A stretch of DNA of 64,000 nt from Caulobacteraceae bacterium (GCA_947478785.1 CANJXI010000005.1:1-64000), one strand, 5' to 3'; positions 26,298 through 35,970 are shown, numbered from the stretch's first letter. Notes: generated from the sequence alone by a model not told the origin. Translations and numbers: made by a program.

Positions 26298-28763
26298 ATG
26301 AAAACGCGGATTTTCGGCGCGAAACTGGCCTTGCTGTGCGGATGCGCCGGTGGCGCTCTGGGCGCGGCCCAGCCGGCCTGGAGCGCGGAGGCGGCGGCCA
26401 GCAATACGGTGGGCGAAGTCGTCGTCACCGCGCGGCGCGTGTCCGAACGAGTCCAGGACGTTCCGGTCTCGATCCAGGTGGTCACGGGCGAGACGCTGCA
26501 GAAGCTGGCGATCACCTCGGTCGAGGAACTCTCCAAGCTGGCGCCCGGCCTGACCCTGATCGCGAACGGGTCCAGCACCCAGGTCGTCCTGCGGGGGGTG
26601 GCCTGGCAGCCGGGGTCCGGCACGCCGGCGACCCCGATCTATTTCAACGAAGTGCCGTATGATCCCGCGCAGGTCATCGCCTCGCTGTTCGACGCCGGCC
26701 AGATCGAAGTGCTGCGCGGACCGCAGGGCACGACGCGGGGCGCGCCGTCGATCTCCGGCGCCGTGACCATCTCAACCCACAAGCCCAACCTCAACAGCTA
26801 CGGCGGCTACATCCAGGGCCTCTATGGCTCGGGCGACCACACCGACCTGCAGGGCGGGGTCAATATCCCGGTGATCAAGGACAGGCTGGCCGTGCGGCTG
26901 GCCGCCAATATCGAGGATAGCGACGGCCAGCGGGTCTACAGCGTCAACAGCAAGATCCAGCCCAAGCTCAGGGACCGCAGCTATCGCGCGACGGTGCTGT
27001 TCACGCCGACCGACGCCCTGTCGTTCCAGGCGATGTACCAGGCCCGCAGGACGCTGACCCTCAACTACGCCCAGGTGGCCGGCCCCGGCAGCCCGGGTCT
27101 CGCCGCGCTCGGCATCCCGGCCAACTTCAACGGACCGGCGCTGACCCCGGACGACCGCGCCGCGGTGCAGGACGCGCCGACCCGCGCCAACCAGCACATC
27201 GACCTGTTCACCTTCAACGCCAGTTGGGAGGTCCTCGGCCAGAAGCTGAGCTACAACTTCGGCCGCCAGTTCAACCGCAGCCCGGCCAACATCAACGCCA
27301 TCGACCCGGTGAACATCATTCCGGGGTTCGAGCCGTTGAACCCCTTTTCCAACGCCAGGCTTCCCAAGTTCTTTGTCAACGAATTCCGCATGTCTTCGAT
27401 GCCAGAGCCGGGGCGGCGCCTGGACTATGACGTCGGCTATTTTTCCAAGCGCTCCGGCGGGACCATCATCTTCACCTCGCCGGTCTTCCTGCCGGGCGCT
27501 TTCGGCGCGCCGTTCCAGGCTCGACCCGGCCAGGTCACCACGCCCAATCCGCGTAACATCCTGACCGCCAACACCAATATCTACCTCGCTCAGGATTTCA
27601 GCTCCTTCTACGGCAACCTGCGGTTCCATATCGATGACCGGACGGAACTGAGCGGCGGCCTGGCGAGAGTGAAGGACCGGGTGCCGGTGGTGCTCAATGT
27701 CACCACGACGCAGGCGGCCATCGCCTTCGCCCGCTTCCTGCCCGCGGCCAGCGGCGGCTGTCCGTCGCCCCTGCTGCCGAACAGCCCCGACTACGGCCCG
27801 GGCTATTGCGAAGTCACCCAGCCGGCCAGCGTGTTCCCGACCGAGGCGCACAACGACAAGTACTCCAACACGATCTATCGCCTGTCGCTGTCGCACAAGT
27901 TCTCGGATGACCTCCTGGTCTACGCCACGACCGGCACCTCGTTCCGCACCGGCCTGCCGGCGATCAACAACACCGGCCTGCCGGCCAACCTGCTGGTGCC
28001 CGCGCCGGAAAAGGCGACCTCCTACGAACTCGGCGAGAAGGCCAGTTTCGGGTCGAGACTGCGCATCAACGCCGCCGTCTTCCAGCTCAACTACAAGAAC
28101 CAGCTGACGACCTTCGAGGGGGTCAACTATTTCAACACGGTGACGGGCCGCACGACCCAGACCAGCCTGGCCTTCTATCGCAACATCGACGCCCGCGTGC
28201 GCGGCGTGGAGCTGGAGATCGCCGGCAATCCGATCGACCGCCTCTCGCTGGGCGCCAATTTCAGCTACTCGAAGATCAAGTCAAAGGGCGGCACCGTCCC
28301 GTGCAACGACCCCACCAAGCCGATCACCGCGGCCAATCCGATCAACTTCTGTTCCTCGCCGGTGGGTCAGGTGCTGAACACCCAGGCGCCGTTCCAGGCC
28401 ACGTTCAACGGCGGATACGAGTTGCCGATCACCGACTCGCTTGGCGGCTACTTCCGGTTCAACGCCAACTATCAGGGCAAGAACCCCAACTTCGGGAACT
28501 TCCGCAAGGCTGACGGGACCTTCACCAAGACGCCAAGCTACACGGTGGTGGACCTGTTCGCCGGAGTGACCGGTCAGGAAGGGGCCTGGGACCTCGGCGT
28601 CTACGCCAAGAACGTGTTCGACAAGCAGGCCGAACTGGCGCGGGTGACGGCCACGAACTCCATCTACCCGCTGTTCGCGGCGGCGCCAGGGTACGATTTC
28701 GTCCGCACGTCGCGTTCGCGTGAGGTTGGCGTATCGCTGCGGTACGCGTTCGGCGCGCGATGA
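26298..28763 (+). CDS. TonB-dependent outer-membrane receptor
   Basis: 821 residues from the ATG at 26298, which is preceded by a G-rich GGGGGGGAAG and gives a clean signal peptide ending WSA|EAA. The plug begins GEVVVTARRVSERVQDVPVS and includes IEVLRGPQGTTRGAPSISGAV. The barrel ends REVGVSLRYAFGAR, with an arginine after the final aromatic strand. It imports an unknown ligand energised by TonB. Neighbouring catabolic genes (LLM oxidoreductase, MmgE/PrpD, BKACE, TauD) suggest an organic compound. Confidence 0.92.
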   Translation: MKTRIFGAKLALLCGCAGGALGAAQPAWSAEAAASNTVGEVVVTARRVSERVQDVPVSIQVVTGETLQKLAITSVEELSKLAPGLTLIANGSSTQVVLRGVAWQPGSGTPATPIYFNEVPYDPAQVIASLFDAGQIEVLRGPQGTTRGAPSISGAVTISTHKPNLNSYGGYIQGLYGSGDHTDLQGGVNIPVIKDRLAVRLAANIEDSDGQRVYSVNSKIQPKLRDRSYRATVLFTPTDALSFQAMYQARRTLTLNYAQVAGPGSPGLAALGIPANFNGPALTPDDRAAVQDAPTRANQHIDLFTFNASWEVLGQKLSYNFGRQFNRSPANINAIDPVNIIPGFEPLNPFSNARLPKFFVNEFRMSSMPEPGRRLDYDVGYFSKRSGGTIIFTSPVFLPGAFGAPFQARPGQVTTPNPRNILTANTNIYLAQDFSSFYGNLRFHIDDRTELSGGLARVKDRVPVVLNVTTTQAAIAFARFLPAASGGCPSPLLPNSPDYGPGYCEVTQPASVFPTEAHNDKYSNTIYRLSLSHKFSDDLLVYATTGTSFRTGLPAINNTGLPANLLVPAPEKATSYELGEKASFGSRLRINAAVFQLNYKNQLTTFEGVNYFNTVTGRTTQTSLAFYRNIDARVRGVELEIAGNPIDRLSLGANFSYSKIKSKGGTVPCNDPTKPITAANPINFCSSPVGQVLNTQAPFQATFNGGYELPITDSLGGYFRFNANYQGKNPNFGNFRKADGTFTKTPSYTVVDLFAGVTGQEGAWDLGVYAKNVFDKQAELARVTATNSIYPLFAAAPGYDFVRTSRSREVGVSLRYAFGAR

Positions 28764-28846
28764 GCGCCAGCCGATGACGGCCGGCGTGGGGGGGCCGGAC
28801 GCCCCACGCCCCGACCGGCCCCGGCTTCGAAGGAGGAACCAGGCGG

Positions 28847-30214
28847 ATGCCAGAGGTGACCGAGGCTTTCGCCGCGTTCGCCGCGAGGACGCGGCTTGAG
28901 GATATCCCGCCCGCACTGGTCCGGCAGACCAAGCTGATCCTGCTCGACCTGATCGGCTGCACGCTGGTGGGCGGCAGCGTCGACAAGGGGCGGATCGCCG
29001 TCGAATTCGCCCGCAGCCTGGGCGCCGCCTCGGAGGCCACCATCCCGGGGGTGGCGGCGCGGACCTCGGCGGCCGGCGCGGCGTTCGCCAACGGCGAGCT
29101 GATGAACGCGCTGGACTGGGATCCGATACCGCACACCCTGCCCTGCGTCGTGCCGGCGGTGCTGGCCGTGGCCGAGCGGGAACGGGCGACAGGAGCCGCG
29201 CTGCTCGTGGGGCTGGCGCTCGCCCAGGAGATCTCGGTGCGCCTGGCCGAGGCTCTGCCGCGCGACCTGGAGGCGGCCCCGCACGGCTATGGGTCCTGCA
29301 TCTTCGGCGGGGCGGCGGGCGCCGGACACGTGCTGAAGCTCTCGGCTGGCCAGATGGCGAACGCCTTCGGTTTCGCGGGCTTCGCGGCGCCCGTGCCGGC
29401 GATGACCCGGTTCGAGGGCGGCGCCGCCATCCCGATGACCAAGTACATCCCGGCCGGCTGGGTGGCGCAGGGGTCGGTGACCGCGGCCCTGCTGGCGGCG
29501 CTGGGCTACACGGGCGACCCGCGCATCCTGGACGAGCCGCAGGCGTTCTGGCGGTTCTTCGCGGGCGATGAGGCGCGCTGGAAGCCCGAGCGGCTGGTCG
29601 AGGGGCTGGGGACCGTCTGGCGGACGGCGGCGCCCTGGTACAAGCCCTACCCTTGCGAGATCCTGATCGGCATGGCCGTGAACCGGCTCTACCAGCTGAT
29701 GCGCGAGAATGGCCTGGCCCCCGACGAGATCGAGGGCATGGAATTCAAGAGCCTGCCGCTGCTGGCCAACGGCTGCCACACGAGCACCAACGTGGTCAGC
29801 CACGTCGAGGCGCAGTTCAGCGTGCCCTACGCCCTGGCCGTCGCCGCCCTGGGGTTCGAGCCGGGCCCGGCCTGGCAGGCGGCGGGGACGCTCAGCGATC
29901 CGGGCGTCAAGCGGATGATGGAGAGGGTCGCCGTCGGCGTGCACCCCGACGCCGAGGCCTGGGCCAAGGGGCAGGGTTCGGGATCGGCCTACGGGGTCAT
30001 CCCCTGCTCGCTGGTGGTGACGGCGCGCGGGCGGCGCTTCGACGCCGATCCCGACGAGGAGCCGGGGATGACCGAGGACGAGATCATCGCGAAGTTCGCG
30101 AAGAACGCCGCGGCCGTGCTGCCGCCGGCCAAGGCGGCGGCGGCGCAGGCGGCGATCCTGGGGCTGGAGGGACTGGCCGACGTGTCCACGCTGATGGACG
30201 ACCTGCGGCCCTAA
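28847..30214 (+). CDS. MmgE/PrpD family protein
   Basis: 455 residues. The MmgE/PrpD fold is indicated by TKLILLDLIGCTLVG, ANGELMNALDWDPIPHTLPC and the active-site YKPYPCEILIG. Known members are 2-methylcitrate dehydratase and cis-aconitate decarboxylase. The usual DDT/D-H residues of PrpD are partly replaced by the DWDPIPHTLPC segment. AAGGAGG stands 9 bases before the ATG. It follows the TonB receptor by 83 bp, so an operon is plausible. Exact reaction unknown; a dehydratase or decarboxylase of a tricarboxylate-like substrate is a guess. Confidence 0.88.
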   Translation: MPEVTEAFAAFAARTRLEDIPPALVRQTKLILLDLIGCTLVGGSVDKGRIAVEFARSLGAASEATIPGVAARTSAAGAAFANGELMNALDWDPIPHTLPCVVPAVLAVAERERATGAALLVGLALAQEISVRLAEALPRDLEAAPHGYGSCIFGGAAGAGHVLKLSAGQMANAFGFAGFAAPVPAMTRFEGGAAIPMTKYIPAGWVAQGSVTAALLAALGYTGDPRILDEPQAFWRFFAGDEARWKPERLVEGLGTVWRTAAPWYKPYPCEILIGMAVNRLYQLMRENGLAPDEIEGMEFKSLPLLANGCHTSTNVVSHVEAQFSVPYALAVAALGFEPGPAWQAAGTLSDPGVKRMMERVAVGVHPDAEAWAKGQGSGSAYGVIPCSLVVTARGRRFDADPDEEPGMTEDEIIAKFAKNAAAVLPPAKAAAAQAAILGLEGLADVSTLMDDLRP

Positions 30215-30230
30215 GTCCCAAGCCGGTCGC

Positions 30231-31118
30231 TCAGGCGGCGAGTCCCAGCAGCGCCCGGGCCTCGGCCGGCGAGGCCGGCTCGCCGCCGCCGGCGCGCACG
30301 AGGCGCACGACCTCGGCCACCAGGCCGGCGTTGGTCGGCAAGCCCAGCTCGGGATAGGGATAGTCTCCCAGGCCGATGCTGATGTGGCCGCCCTCCTCGA
30401 CAATGCCGGGAACCAGCGGCAGCAGGTTGTTCCGCGCGCTGAGCGTGACCCACTCCAGGGGCTCGCCGGCCGGCAGCAGCGCCTTGGCGGCCCGCAGGCC
30501 CGGCAAGGACGCGGGCCGAAGGACGCCGGGGTGGTCTGGATCCTGGTTCAGCAGGGACAGCATGAACAGCGGCCGCGGGCCGAGCTGGCCGCCGTTCAGC
30601 AGGTCCACGGCGCGGCGCAGGGCGGACGTGTTCCAGCAGTCGAAATAGGGGGCGATCCCGGCGCCCCGCAACAGCGCCACGGCGTCCAGGATCGTGCGGA
30701 CCAGGGTCTCCTCGGCGCCCGCCCCGGCCAGCAGCTCGCCCTCTGAGGCCTTGTGCAGGAGGCTGGGCGCCATGCCCACCGGCGCGAGGTCCGCCGTCAG
30801 GCCCTTGGCTGCGAGCCGCAGCACGACGGCGAACCGCTCGTGGGCCTCCACCGCCAGCGCCAGATCGCCCAGGCTGGGGTGGATGAGGCCATCCGAAACC
30901 GCCCGGAAGCCCGCGATGGTGTCGCGGTAGGCGCCGTAGTCGTCGATGCAGCGGCCGTCGGCGGAGCGGGCGTGGAAGTGGTAGATGGCCGCCCCCGCCT
31001 CGACGCAGGCCTTGCCGTCGGCGGCGAGCTCTGCCGGCGTCCAGGGCACGTTGCGGTTGGCCGTGCGGTCGGCGCGCTCGTTGGCCCGCACCTCGATGAT
31101 CACCTTGCGCCTGGCCAT
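30231..31118 (-). CDS. BKACE family (3-keto-5-aminohexanoate cleavage-like) enzyme
   Basis: 295 residues. VIIEVRANER opens the TIM barrel, and AAIYHFHAR carries the zinc-binding His47 and His49. The family then uses a Glu in a GLEDN-type motif; here the corresponding stretch is SIGLGDYPY with Gly251 in place of that Glu, and Asp252 kept. BKACE enzymes cleave beta-keto acids with acetyl-CoA to acetoacetate plus an acyl-CoA. The start codon is immediately downstream of the stop of the small membrane protein at 31119, so they are co-transcribed. Confidence 0.85.
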   Translation of the reverse strand: MARRKVIIEVRANERADRTANRNVPWTPAELAADGKACVEAGAAIYHFHARSADGRCIDDYGAYRDTIAGFRAVSDGLIHPSLGDLALAVEAHERFAVVLRLAAKGLTADLAPVGMAPSLLHKASEGELLAGAGAEETLVRTILDAVALLRGAGIAPYFDCWNTSALRRAVDLLNGGQLGPRPLFMLSLLNQDPDHPGVLRPASLPGLRAAKALLPAGEPLEWVTLSARNNLLPLVPGIVEEGGHISIGLGDYPYPELGLPTNAGLVAEVVRLVRAGGGEPASPAEARALLGLAA

Positions 31119-31580
31119 CTAGATCGTCCCGTCGTCGCGCAGGGCTGAGGCCTTCGGGCTGAGCGGGACGGTGTGGGGCAGCGCGGCCAGCACCTGGCGG
31201 GCGGCAGCGAGGTCGCGGACGGTGACGTTGAGGCTGGCGCCGCCGGCCTTGAAGTCGAGCGTCGCGCCCAGGAGGCTCTTGGCGGCGTGGACGCGGGTCA
31301 GCTGGGCGTAGCTCCAGTGGTCCTGCCGCAGCACCTTGAACGCCAGGCCCTCGGGGGTCAGCGCCAGGGTCGGGTTGATACTGTTCCTGGCCATGCCGCC
31401 GAACAGCCCGCCGCCGCTGACCATCGCCGCCAGGATCGGCACGGCGACGACCCCGTCGGCGCCCGCCCGCGCCTGGTCCGGACTGGCCGGCGCCGGCCTG
31501 CCGCGCTGGCGGCGCACGATCACGATCGCGGCGATCACCGTCAGGAGCAGGATCGGGGCAAGGGCGAGGAGCAGGCGCAT
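31119..31580 (-). CDS. Small single-span membrane protein, unknown function
   Basis: 153 residues from the ATG at 31580. An N-terminal hydrophobic helix (LLLALAPILLLTVIAAIVIV) is followed by RRQRGR, so the rest is probably cytoplasmic. The C-terminal part contains FKVLRQDHWSYAQLTRVHAA and a following strand, reminiscent of PH-like (bPH/YdbS-type) domains that read membrane state, but this is weak. The stop abuts the BKACE start codon with no gap. It is divergent from the dioxygenase at 31680. Confidence 0.75.
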   Translation of the reverse strand: MRLLLALAPILLLTVIAAIVIVRRQRGRPAPASPDQARAGADGVVAVPILAAMVSGGGLFGGMARNSINPTLALTPEGLAFKVLRQDHWSYAQLTRVHAAKSLLGATLDFKAGGASLNVTVRDLAAARQVLAALPHTVPLSPKASALRDDGTI

Positions 31581-31679
31581 GGCGCCCGATACTACCCCTC
31601 GGGCCGCCGCGGGGAAGGGCCGCGCCTTGACGCCCCGGCTGGCGGGACTAGCGTCGGACAAAAGAATGGTGGGAGCGAC

Positions 31680-32546
31680 ATGCGGGACCGGTTGTCCATA
31701 GAACCCCTGAACCCGAACATCGGGGTGCGGATCGAGGGCGCGCACGTCCGCGACCTCACCGACGGCGAGATCGCCACGCTGAAGGCGCAGGTCGCCCGGC
31801 GCTGTTTCGCCGTGCTGCCCGGCCAGTTCGTGACGGCTGGAGAGCTGGACGCGCTCGGGGCGCGGTTCGGCGAGACCTACATGGCGGCGAAGGCGCAGCC
31901 CGTCGAGGGGACGGCCTGCGTCTCGGAGCTCACCAACATGCTGGTCTTCGACGATCCCCGCTACCGCACCAACCGCTGGCACACCGACGCCACCCACATG
32001 GACCGGCCGCCGTCGTTCACCTTCCTGTCCTGCGTGCAGCCGGCGCCGGACGGCGGCGGGGACACGCTGTGGTGCAACCAGTCGCTCGCCTACGAGACCC
32101 TGCCGGCGGCGATGAAGGATCGGATCGCCGGCCTGCGGTTCATCTTCACGATCGCCGATTTCTACCGCCGCCATAACGGTCCCGACATGCCGGGCGAGCG
32201 GACCCATCCGCTGGTCCGCGTGCACGCCGAGACCGGGCGCAAGTCGCTCTACCTGGGCGACGCGATATCCGGCCCGGGGTTCGAGGGGATGACGCCGGAC
32301 GAGGGCGCGGCGCTGCGCGATGAGCTCTATGCCCACTGCCACCGGCCGGAGCACTGCTACCGGCACCGCTGGAGCAAGGGCGACCTGGTGATCTGGGACA
32401 ATCGGGGCGCCATGCACTACGCGGTCATGGACTATGCGCCTGGGGACGTGCGGATCATGCAGCGCCTGATGGTGCGGGGCGAGGCGCCGATCGCCGACGA
32501 AGCGGCGAAGAGCCCCGCCGTCCTGGCCGCCGCCGGGGTGGCCTAG
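31680..32546 (+). CDS. TauD/TfdA family 2-oxoglutarate-dependent dioxygenase
   Basis: 288 residues from ATG at 31680; upstream in-frame sequence overlaps the divergent gene and is not used. Triad: His101 and Asp103 in RWHTDATHM and His246 in GAMHYAV, with an Arg at about 258 (DVRIMQR). The sequence LSIEPLNPNIGVRIEG at the N-terminus is typical of TauD/TfdA enzymes. The opening and the HTDATHM variant resemble alpha-ketoglutarate dioxygenases for aryloxy or sulfonate substrates. Third such gene in the segment. Confidence 0.93.
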   Translation: MRDRLSIEPLNPNIGVRIEGAHVRDLTDGEIATLKAQVARRCFAVLPGQFVTAGELDALGARFGETYMAAKAQPVEGTACVSELTNMLVFDDPRYRTNRWHTDATHMDRPPSFTFLSCVQPAPDGGGDTLWCNQSLAYETLPAAMKDRIAGLRFIFTIADFYRRHNGPDMPGERTHPLVRVHAETGRKSLYLGDAISGPGFEGMTPDEGAALRDELYAHCHRPEHCYRHRWSKGDLVIWDNRGAMHYAVMDYAPGDVRIMQRLMVRGEAPIADEAAKSPAVLAAAGVA

Positions 32547-32573
32547 GCGCGCGGGCCAGGCTAACTGCCCCGC

Positions 32574-32903
32574 ATGGCGCGCACCAAGCAGAATCCCGAG
32601 TTGGCGATCGAGGTCGGCGGGGAGCCCTATGTCTGGCGGCTGCAACGCCAGCCCCAGTGGTCCAGCGACACCGCCGGTTGGCGCGGCATGGCGATCGCCG
32701 TGCGCCACCAGGAGGGCCAGCGCGAGGCCGTTCTGGAGTTCCCGCCGGGCCCGCAGCCGCGATACGGCGCGGCGAAACTGCACGCCTCGGCGATCGCGCC
32801 GGAACTCGTGGCCAAGGCCATCGCATCGGCCATCGCGGCGGGATGGGAGCCGCTGTCGCGCGGCAAGACGGTCGCCATCGTCGTGGATGCGGCCGGCGGC
32901 TGA
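32574..32903 (+). CDS. Small conserved-looking protein of unknown function
   Basis: 109 residues with consistent codon use. It begins MARTKQNPELAIEVGGEPYVW and has two beta-hairpins followed by an amphipathic helix (LVAKAIASAIAAGW). No signal peptide, no metal or catalytic motif and no recognisable family. It starts 27 bp after the dioxygenase stop and may be co-transcribed. Function unknown. Confidence 0.65.
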   Translation: MARTKQNPELAIEVGGEPYVWRLQRQPQWSSDTAGWRGMAIAVRHQEGQREAVLEFPPGPQPRYGAAKLHASAIAPELVAKAIASAIAAGWEPLSRGKTVAIVVDAAGG

Positions 32904-33058
32904 CGCCTCGCGGATCGGCCCACGCGGGAAGGGAACACCGGGCGTCGCGTCACGGTGACGCAGGCGGGGCGGGGCGGTCACGAACCTTAACCACGTGCGT
33001 TCTTAGGTCATGGCGCGGCGTACGCCCCGCCTTCCGCCCATCCGCCAGTCAGGGTTCC

Positions 33059-35257
33059 ATGACCAGCACGAGCGACCGCCGCGCGACCGCCGAGACGCCC
33101 TATCAGCTGACGCTCGCGGCGCTGCGGTTCCCGTGGCGGCGGCATTGCCTGGTCGATGCGGCGACCGGCCTGGCCTTCTCGCTGATCGCCGGCCCGGTCC
33201 TGGCGCTGGCCTGGGCAAGCGGCCTGTGCGCGCTGGACTGGGCCCTGCAGCGGACCTATGCGCGCTGGAGCCTGACGGCCGCCGGCATGGACTCCGACCG
33301 TGGTCTCACCCGGGTGAACGTCCTGGCGCTGGTGAAGGCGCTGGCCTGGTTCGGACTGCCGACGGCCTTCACCATCGTGACCGGCAATGTCGCGGGCCTG
33401 GCGTTCGTGGCGATCCTCTCCGTCGGGCTGACGGCGCTCGCGAGTTCGTCCGCCCGCAATTCGCGGCGCGTGTTCCTGACCGTGACCTGCGTGTCGGTGG
33501 CGGCCCTGGTGGCCTGCGCCGTGGCGATCCTGGGGCTGGGGCCGGCCGCCGGCGTCCTCGCGGAGACCCCGATGGCGCTGTTCGTCCTGTTCCTGGTGGC
33601 GTCCGGCACCAGCCGCACGGTGGCCGAGTGGAACCAGGCCAGCCAGAAGACCTGCGCGGCGATGAGCGATATCCGCGAGGCGCTGGACCGCTCGACCATC
33701 GACGGGCAGCGCCTGCGGGTCGCCGTCGAGATCGCCAACCTGAGCGTCTACGAGATCGACTACGTCAAGCGCACGCTGACCAGCACGGGCGCGGTCTGGG
33801 ACCTGTTCGACAGGCCCATGACCTACGAGACCATGTGGAAGGACCCGTTCTTCGGCACCGCCGAGGAGGACCTGCCGATGGTCCGCTCGGCCTGGGCCAG
33901 GCACGAGGCGGGCGAGGCGCCCTACCGGGTGGAATACCGCGTCCGGCGCAAGGACGGCCAGGACATGTGGGCTTTCGCCACCGCCGAGATGACCCGCGAC
34001 GCGGACGGACGGCCTATCCGCCTGGTGGGCGCGCTGCAGGACATCACCGGACGCAAGCGGATCGAGCGCGAACTCCAGGCGGCGCTGGAGCGCGCCGAGG
34101 CCGCCAGCCGCGCCAAGAGCGAGTTCCTGGCGACCATCAGCCACGAGATCCGCACGCCGCTGAACGGCGTGCTCGGCATGGCCCAGGCCATGGGCGCCGA
34201 TGCCCTGAGCCCCAGCCAGCGTAACCGCCTGGAGATCGTCCAGAGCTCGGGCGAGGCGCTGCTGGTTTTGCTGAACAGCGTGCTGGACCTCTCCAAGGTC
34301 GAGGCCGGCGCGCTGGAACTGGAGGACGGCGAGATCGATGTCGCGGCGCTCTGCGGCGGCATCCTGGAGGCCTTCGGCGCGGAGGCCGCGGAGAAGGGAC
34401 TTGAAACCTCGCTGCTGGTCGAGCCGGGCGCCGCCGGCGTCTATGCGGGCGATCCCGGACGGGTGCGCCAGATGCTGGCCAACCTGGTCAACAACGCGGT
34501 GAAGTTCACCGACGAGGGCTCGGTGCGCATCGCGGTCGGCCGCCCTGGCGAGGACCTGACGATCGCGGTGACCGACACCGGCGTGGGCATCGCGCCTGGC
34601 CAACATGAGAGCCTCTTCGAGCCCTTCGTCCAGGCCGACGCCTCGATTACCCGGCGCTATGGCGGCAGCGGCCTGGGGCTGGCGATCTGCCGGCGGCTGG
34701 CCACCCGGATGGGCGGGCGCGTCGACCTGGCCAGCGACGCGGGCCAGGGCGCGACCTTCACCGTCACCCTGCCGCTGCCTCGGTTGCGGGACGCACCGTC
34801 CGACGCCGCCCCCCGGGCGCCGGAGACCGCGCCCGGCGAGCCCAAGTCGGGCGGCCCCTTGCGCATCCTGGCCGCCGAGGACAATCCAGTGAACCAGCGG
34901 GTGCTGGCGAGCGTGCTGGAGCATGTCGGGCTGCACCCCGTGTTCGTCGAGAACGGCGCGCGGGCGCTCGCCGCCTGGCGGGACGAGGCGTGGGACCTGA
35001 TCCTGATGGACATCCAGATGCCGGTGATGGACGGCATGAGCGCCACCCGCGCCATCCGCGCCGAGGAGGCGGCCCGGGGTCTGCCCCGGACCCCGATCAT
35101 CGCGCTGACCGCCAATGTCATGTCCCACCAGATGGCCGACTATCGCGCGGCCGGCATGGACGACGTGGTTGGCAAGCCCATCGAGCTGCGCCGCCTGCTG
35201 GGCGCCATCGAGGCCAGCCTCCAGCCCGCGGCGTGCGGGGCGGAAGCGGCGGCTTAG
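33059..35257 (+). CDS. Hybrid sensor histidine kinase/response regulator with membrane input and PAS domain
   Basis: 732 residues from the ATG at 33059. The N-terminal part (about 35-190) has five to six hydrophobic spans, and a PAS/PAC region follows (RVEYRVRRKDGQDMW...RLVGALQDITGRK). The HisKA phospho-acceptor is His362 in TISHEIRTPLNG. HATPase boxes are LVNNAVKFTDEG, DTGVGIAP and GGSGLGLAICRRL. The C-terminal receiver has its phospho-acceptor at Asp651 (LILMDIQMPVMDG). The output is phosphorelay to an unlinked Hpt protein. No such partner or output regulator is adjacent. The stop overlaps the convergent methyltransferase by 4 bp. Confidence 0.93.
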   Translation: MTSTSDRRATAETPYQLTLAALRFPWRRHCLVDAATGLAFSLIAGPVLALAWASGLCALDWALQRTYARWSLTAAGMDSDRGLTRVNVLALVKALAWFGLPTAFTIVTGNVAGLAFVAILSVGLTALASSSARNSRRVFLTVTCVSVAALVACAVAILGLGPAAGVLAETPMALFVLFLVASGTSRTVAEWNQASQKTCAAMSDIREALDRSTIDGQRLRVAVEIANLSVYEIDYVKRTLTSTGAVWDLFDRPMTYETMWKDPFFGTAEEDLPMVRSAWARHEAGEAPYRVEYRVRRKDGQDMWAFATAEMTRDADGRPIRLVGALQDITGRKRIERELQAALERAEAASRAKSEFLATISHEIRTPLNGVLGMAQAMGADALSPSQRNRLEIVQSSGEALLVLLNSVLDLSKVEAGALELEDGEIDVAALCGGILEAFGAEAAEKGLETSLLVEPGAAGVYAGDPGRVRQMLANLVNNAVKFTDEGSVRIAVGRPGEDLTIAVTDTGVGIAPGQHESLFEPFVQADASITRRYGGSGLGLAICRRLATRMGGRVDLASDAGQGATFTVTLPLPRLRDAPSDAAPRAPETAPGEPKSGGPLRILAAEDNPVNQRVLASVLEHVGLHPVFVENGARALAAWRDEAWDLILMDIQMPVMDGMSATRAIRAEEAARGLPRTPIIALTANVMSHQMADYRAAGMDDVVGKPIELRRLLGAIEASLQPAACGAEAAA

Positions 35258-35970
35258 CGCCCCAGTTTGCAGGGCCTGATGGCGCCCGGCGCGGGCCGCG
35301 CGCCCGGCCCGGGCGGGGTGAAGACGGCGAGGTAGCCGACCCCGCCCTGCAGCTCGGCGAAACTCACCTGGCGGTAGCCCACGGCCTCGAACTCGCACTT
35401 CAGCAGGGCGGGCGGCGTGCCGTGGTTCTGGGTCTCGCGGTCCAGGTCGACGACGCCGACCCGGGCGCCGGGTTTCAGCGCGTCCGTCAGGTTCCAGAGC
35501 AGGCCGTAGGGCTGGGCGATCTCATGGTACATGTGGACCAGGATCGCGCGATCGACCGAGGCCCGGGGCAGGTTCGGGTCGGCGGGCCCACCCAGCACCA
35601 CTTCCACATTGTTCAGCTTGCGCCGCGCGATCTCGGCCCGCAGGCCCGAGAGGTAGCTCTCCATCACGTCCTGGGCGATCACCCGGCCCGCCGGCCCCAC
35701 CACCGGCGACAGGCGGATGGTGTGATAGCCCGAGCCCGCGCCGATGTCGGCCACGGTCATGCCGGCCCTGATCCCCAGCGCGCGGACGAGCTGGGCGGGC
35801 TCGCCCGCCCGGTCGCGGTCCGCCTCGGTCGCCCAGATGGGGCTGACGATGTCGGCCACCCGGCGGTCGGGGGCGGGGAAGGCCTGGGCGGGCTGGGCCG
35901 CCTGGGCGGGGGCCGTCGCCGCTAGGGTGAGGGCGAAGGTGAGGAGGATCGGGCGGGCTGGGCGTTTCAT
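35254..35970 (-). CDS. Exported class I SAM-dependent methyltransferase-like protein
   Basis: 238 residues from the ATG at 35970 (an ATG at 36006 would add 12 residues before the signal). A signal peptide (ILLTFALTLAATAPAQA) is followed by a Rossmann methyltransferase fold, with ADIGAGSGYHTIRLS as the SAM loop and GRVIAQDVMESYLSGL next. An exported SAM-binding fold is unusual because SAM is cytoplasmic, but proteins of this type are common in Caulobacterales; their substrate is unknown. A family name cannot be assigned beyond the fold. Confidence 0.85.
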   Translation of the reverse strand: MKRPARPILLTFALTLAATAPAQAAQPAQAFPAPDRRVADIVSPIWATEADRDRAGEPAQLVRALGIRAGMTVADIGAGSGYHTIRLSPVVGPAGRVIAQDVMESYLSGLRAEIARRKLNNVEVVLGGPADPNLPRASVDRAILVHMYHEIAQPYGLLWNLTDALKPGARVGVVDLDRETQNHGTPPALLKCEFEAVGYRQVSFAELQGGVGYLAVFTPPGPGARPAPGAIRPCKLGR

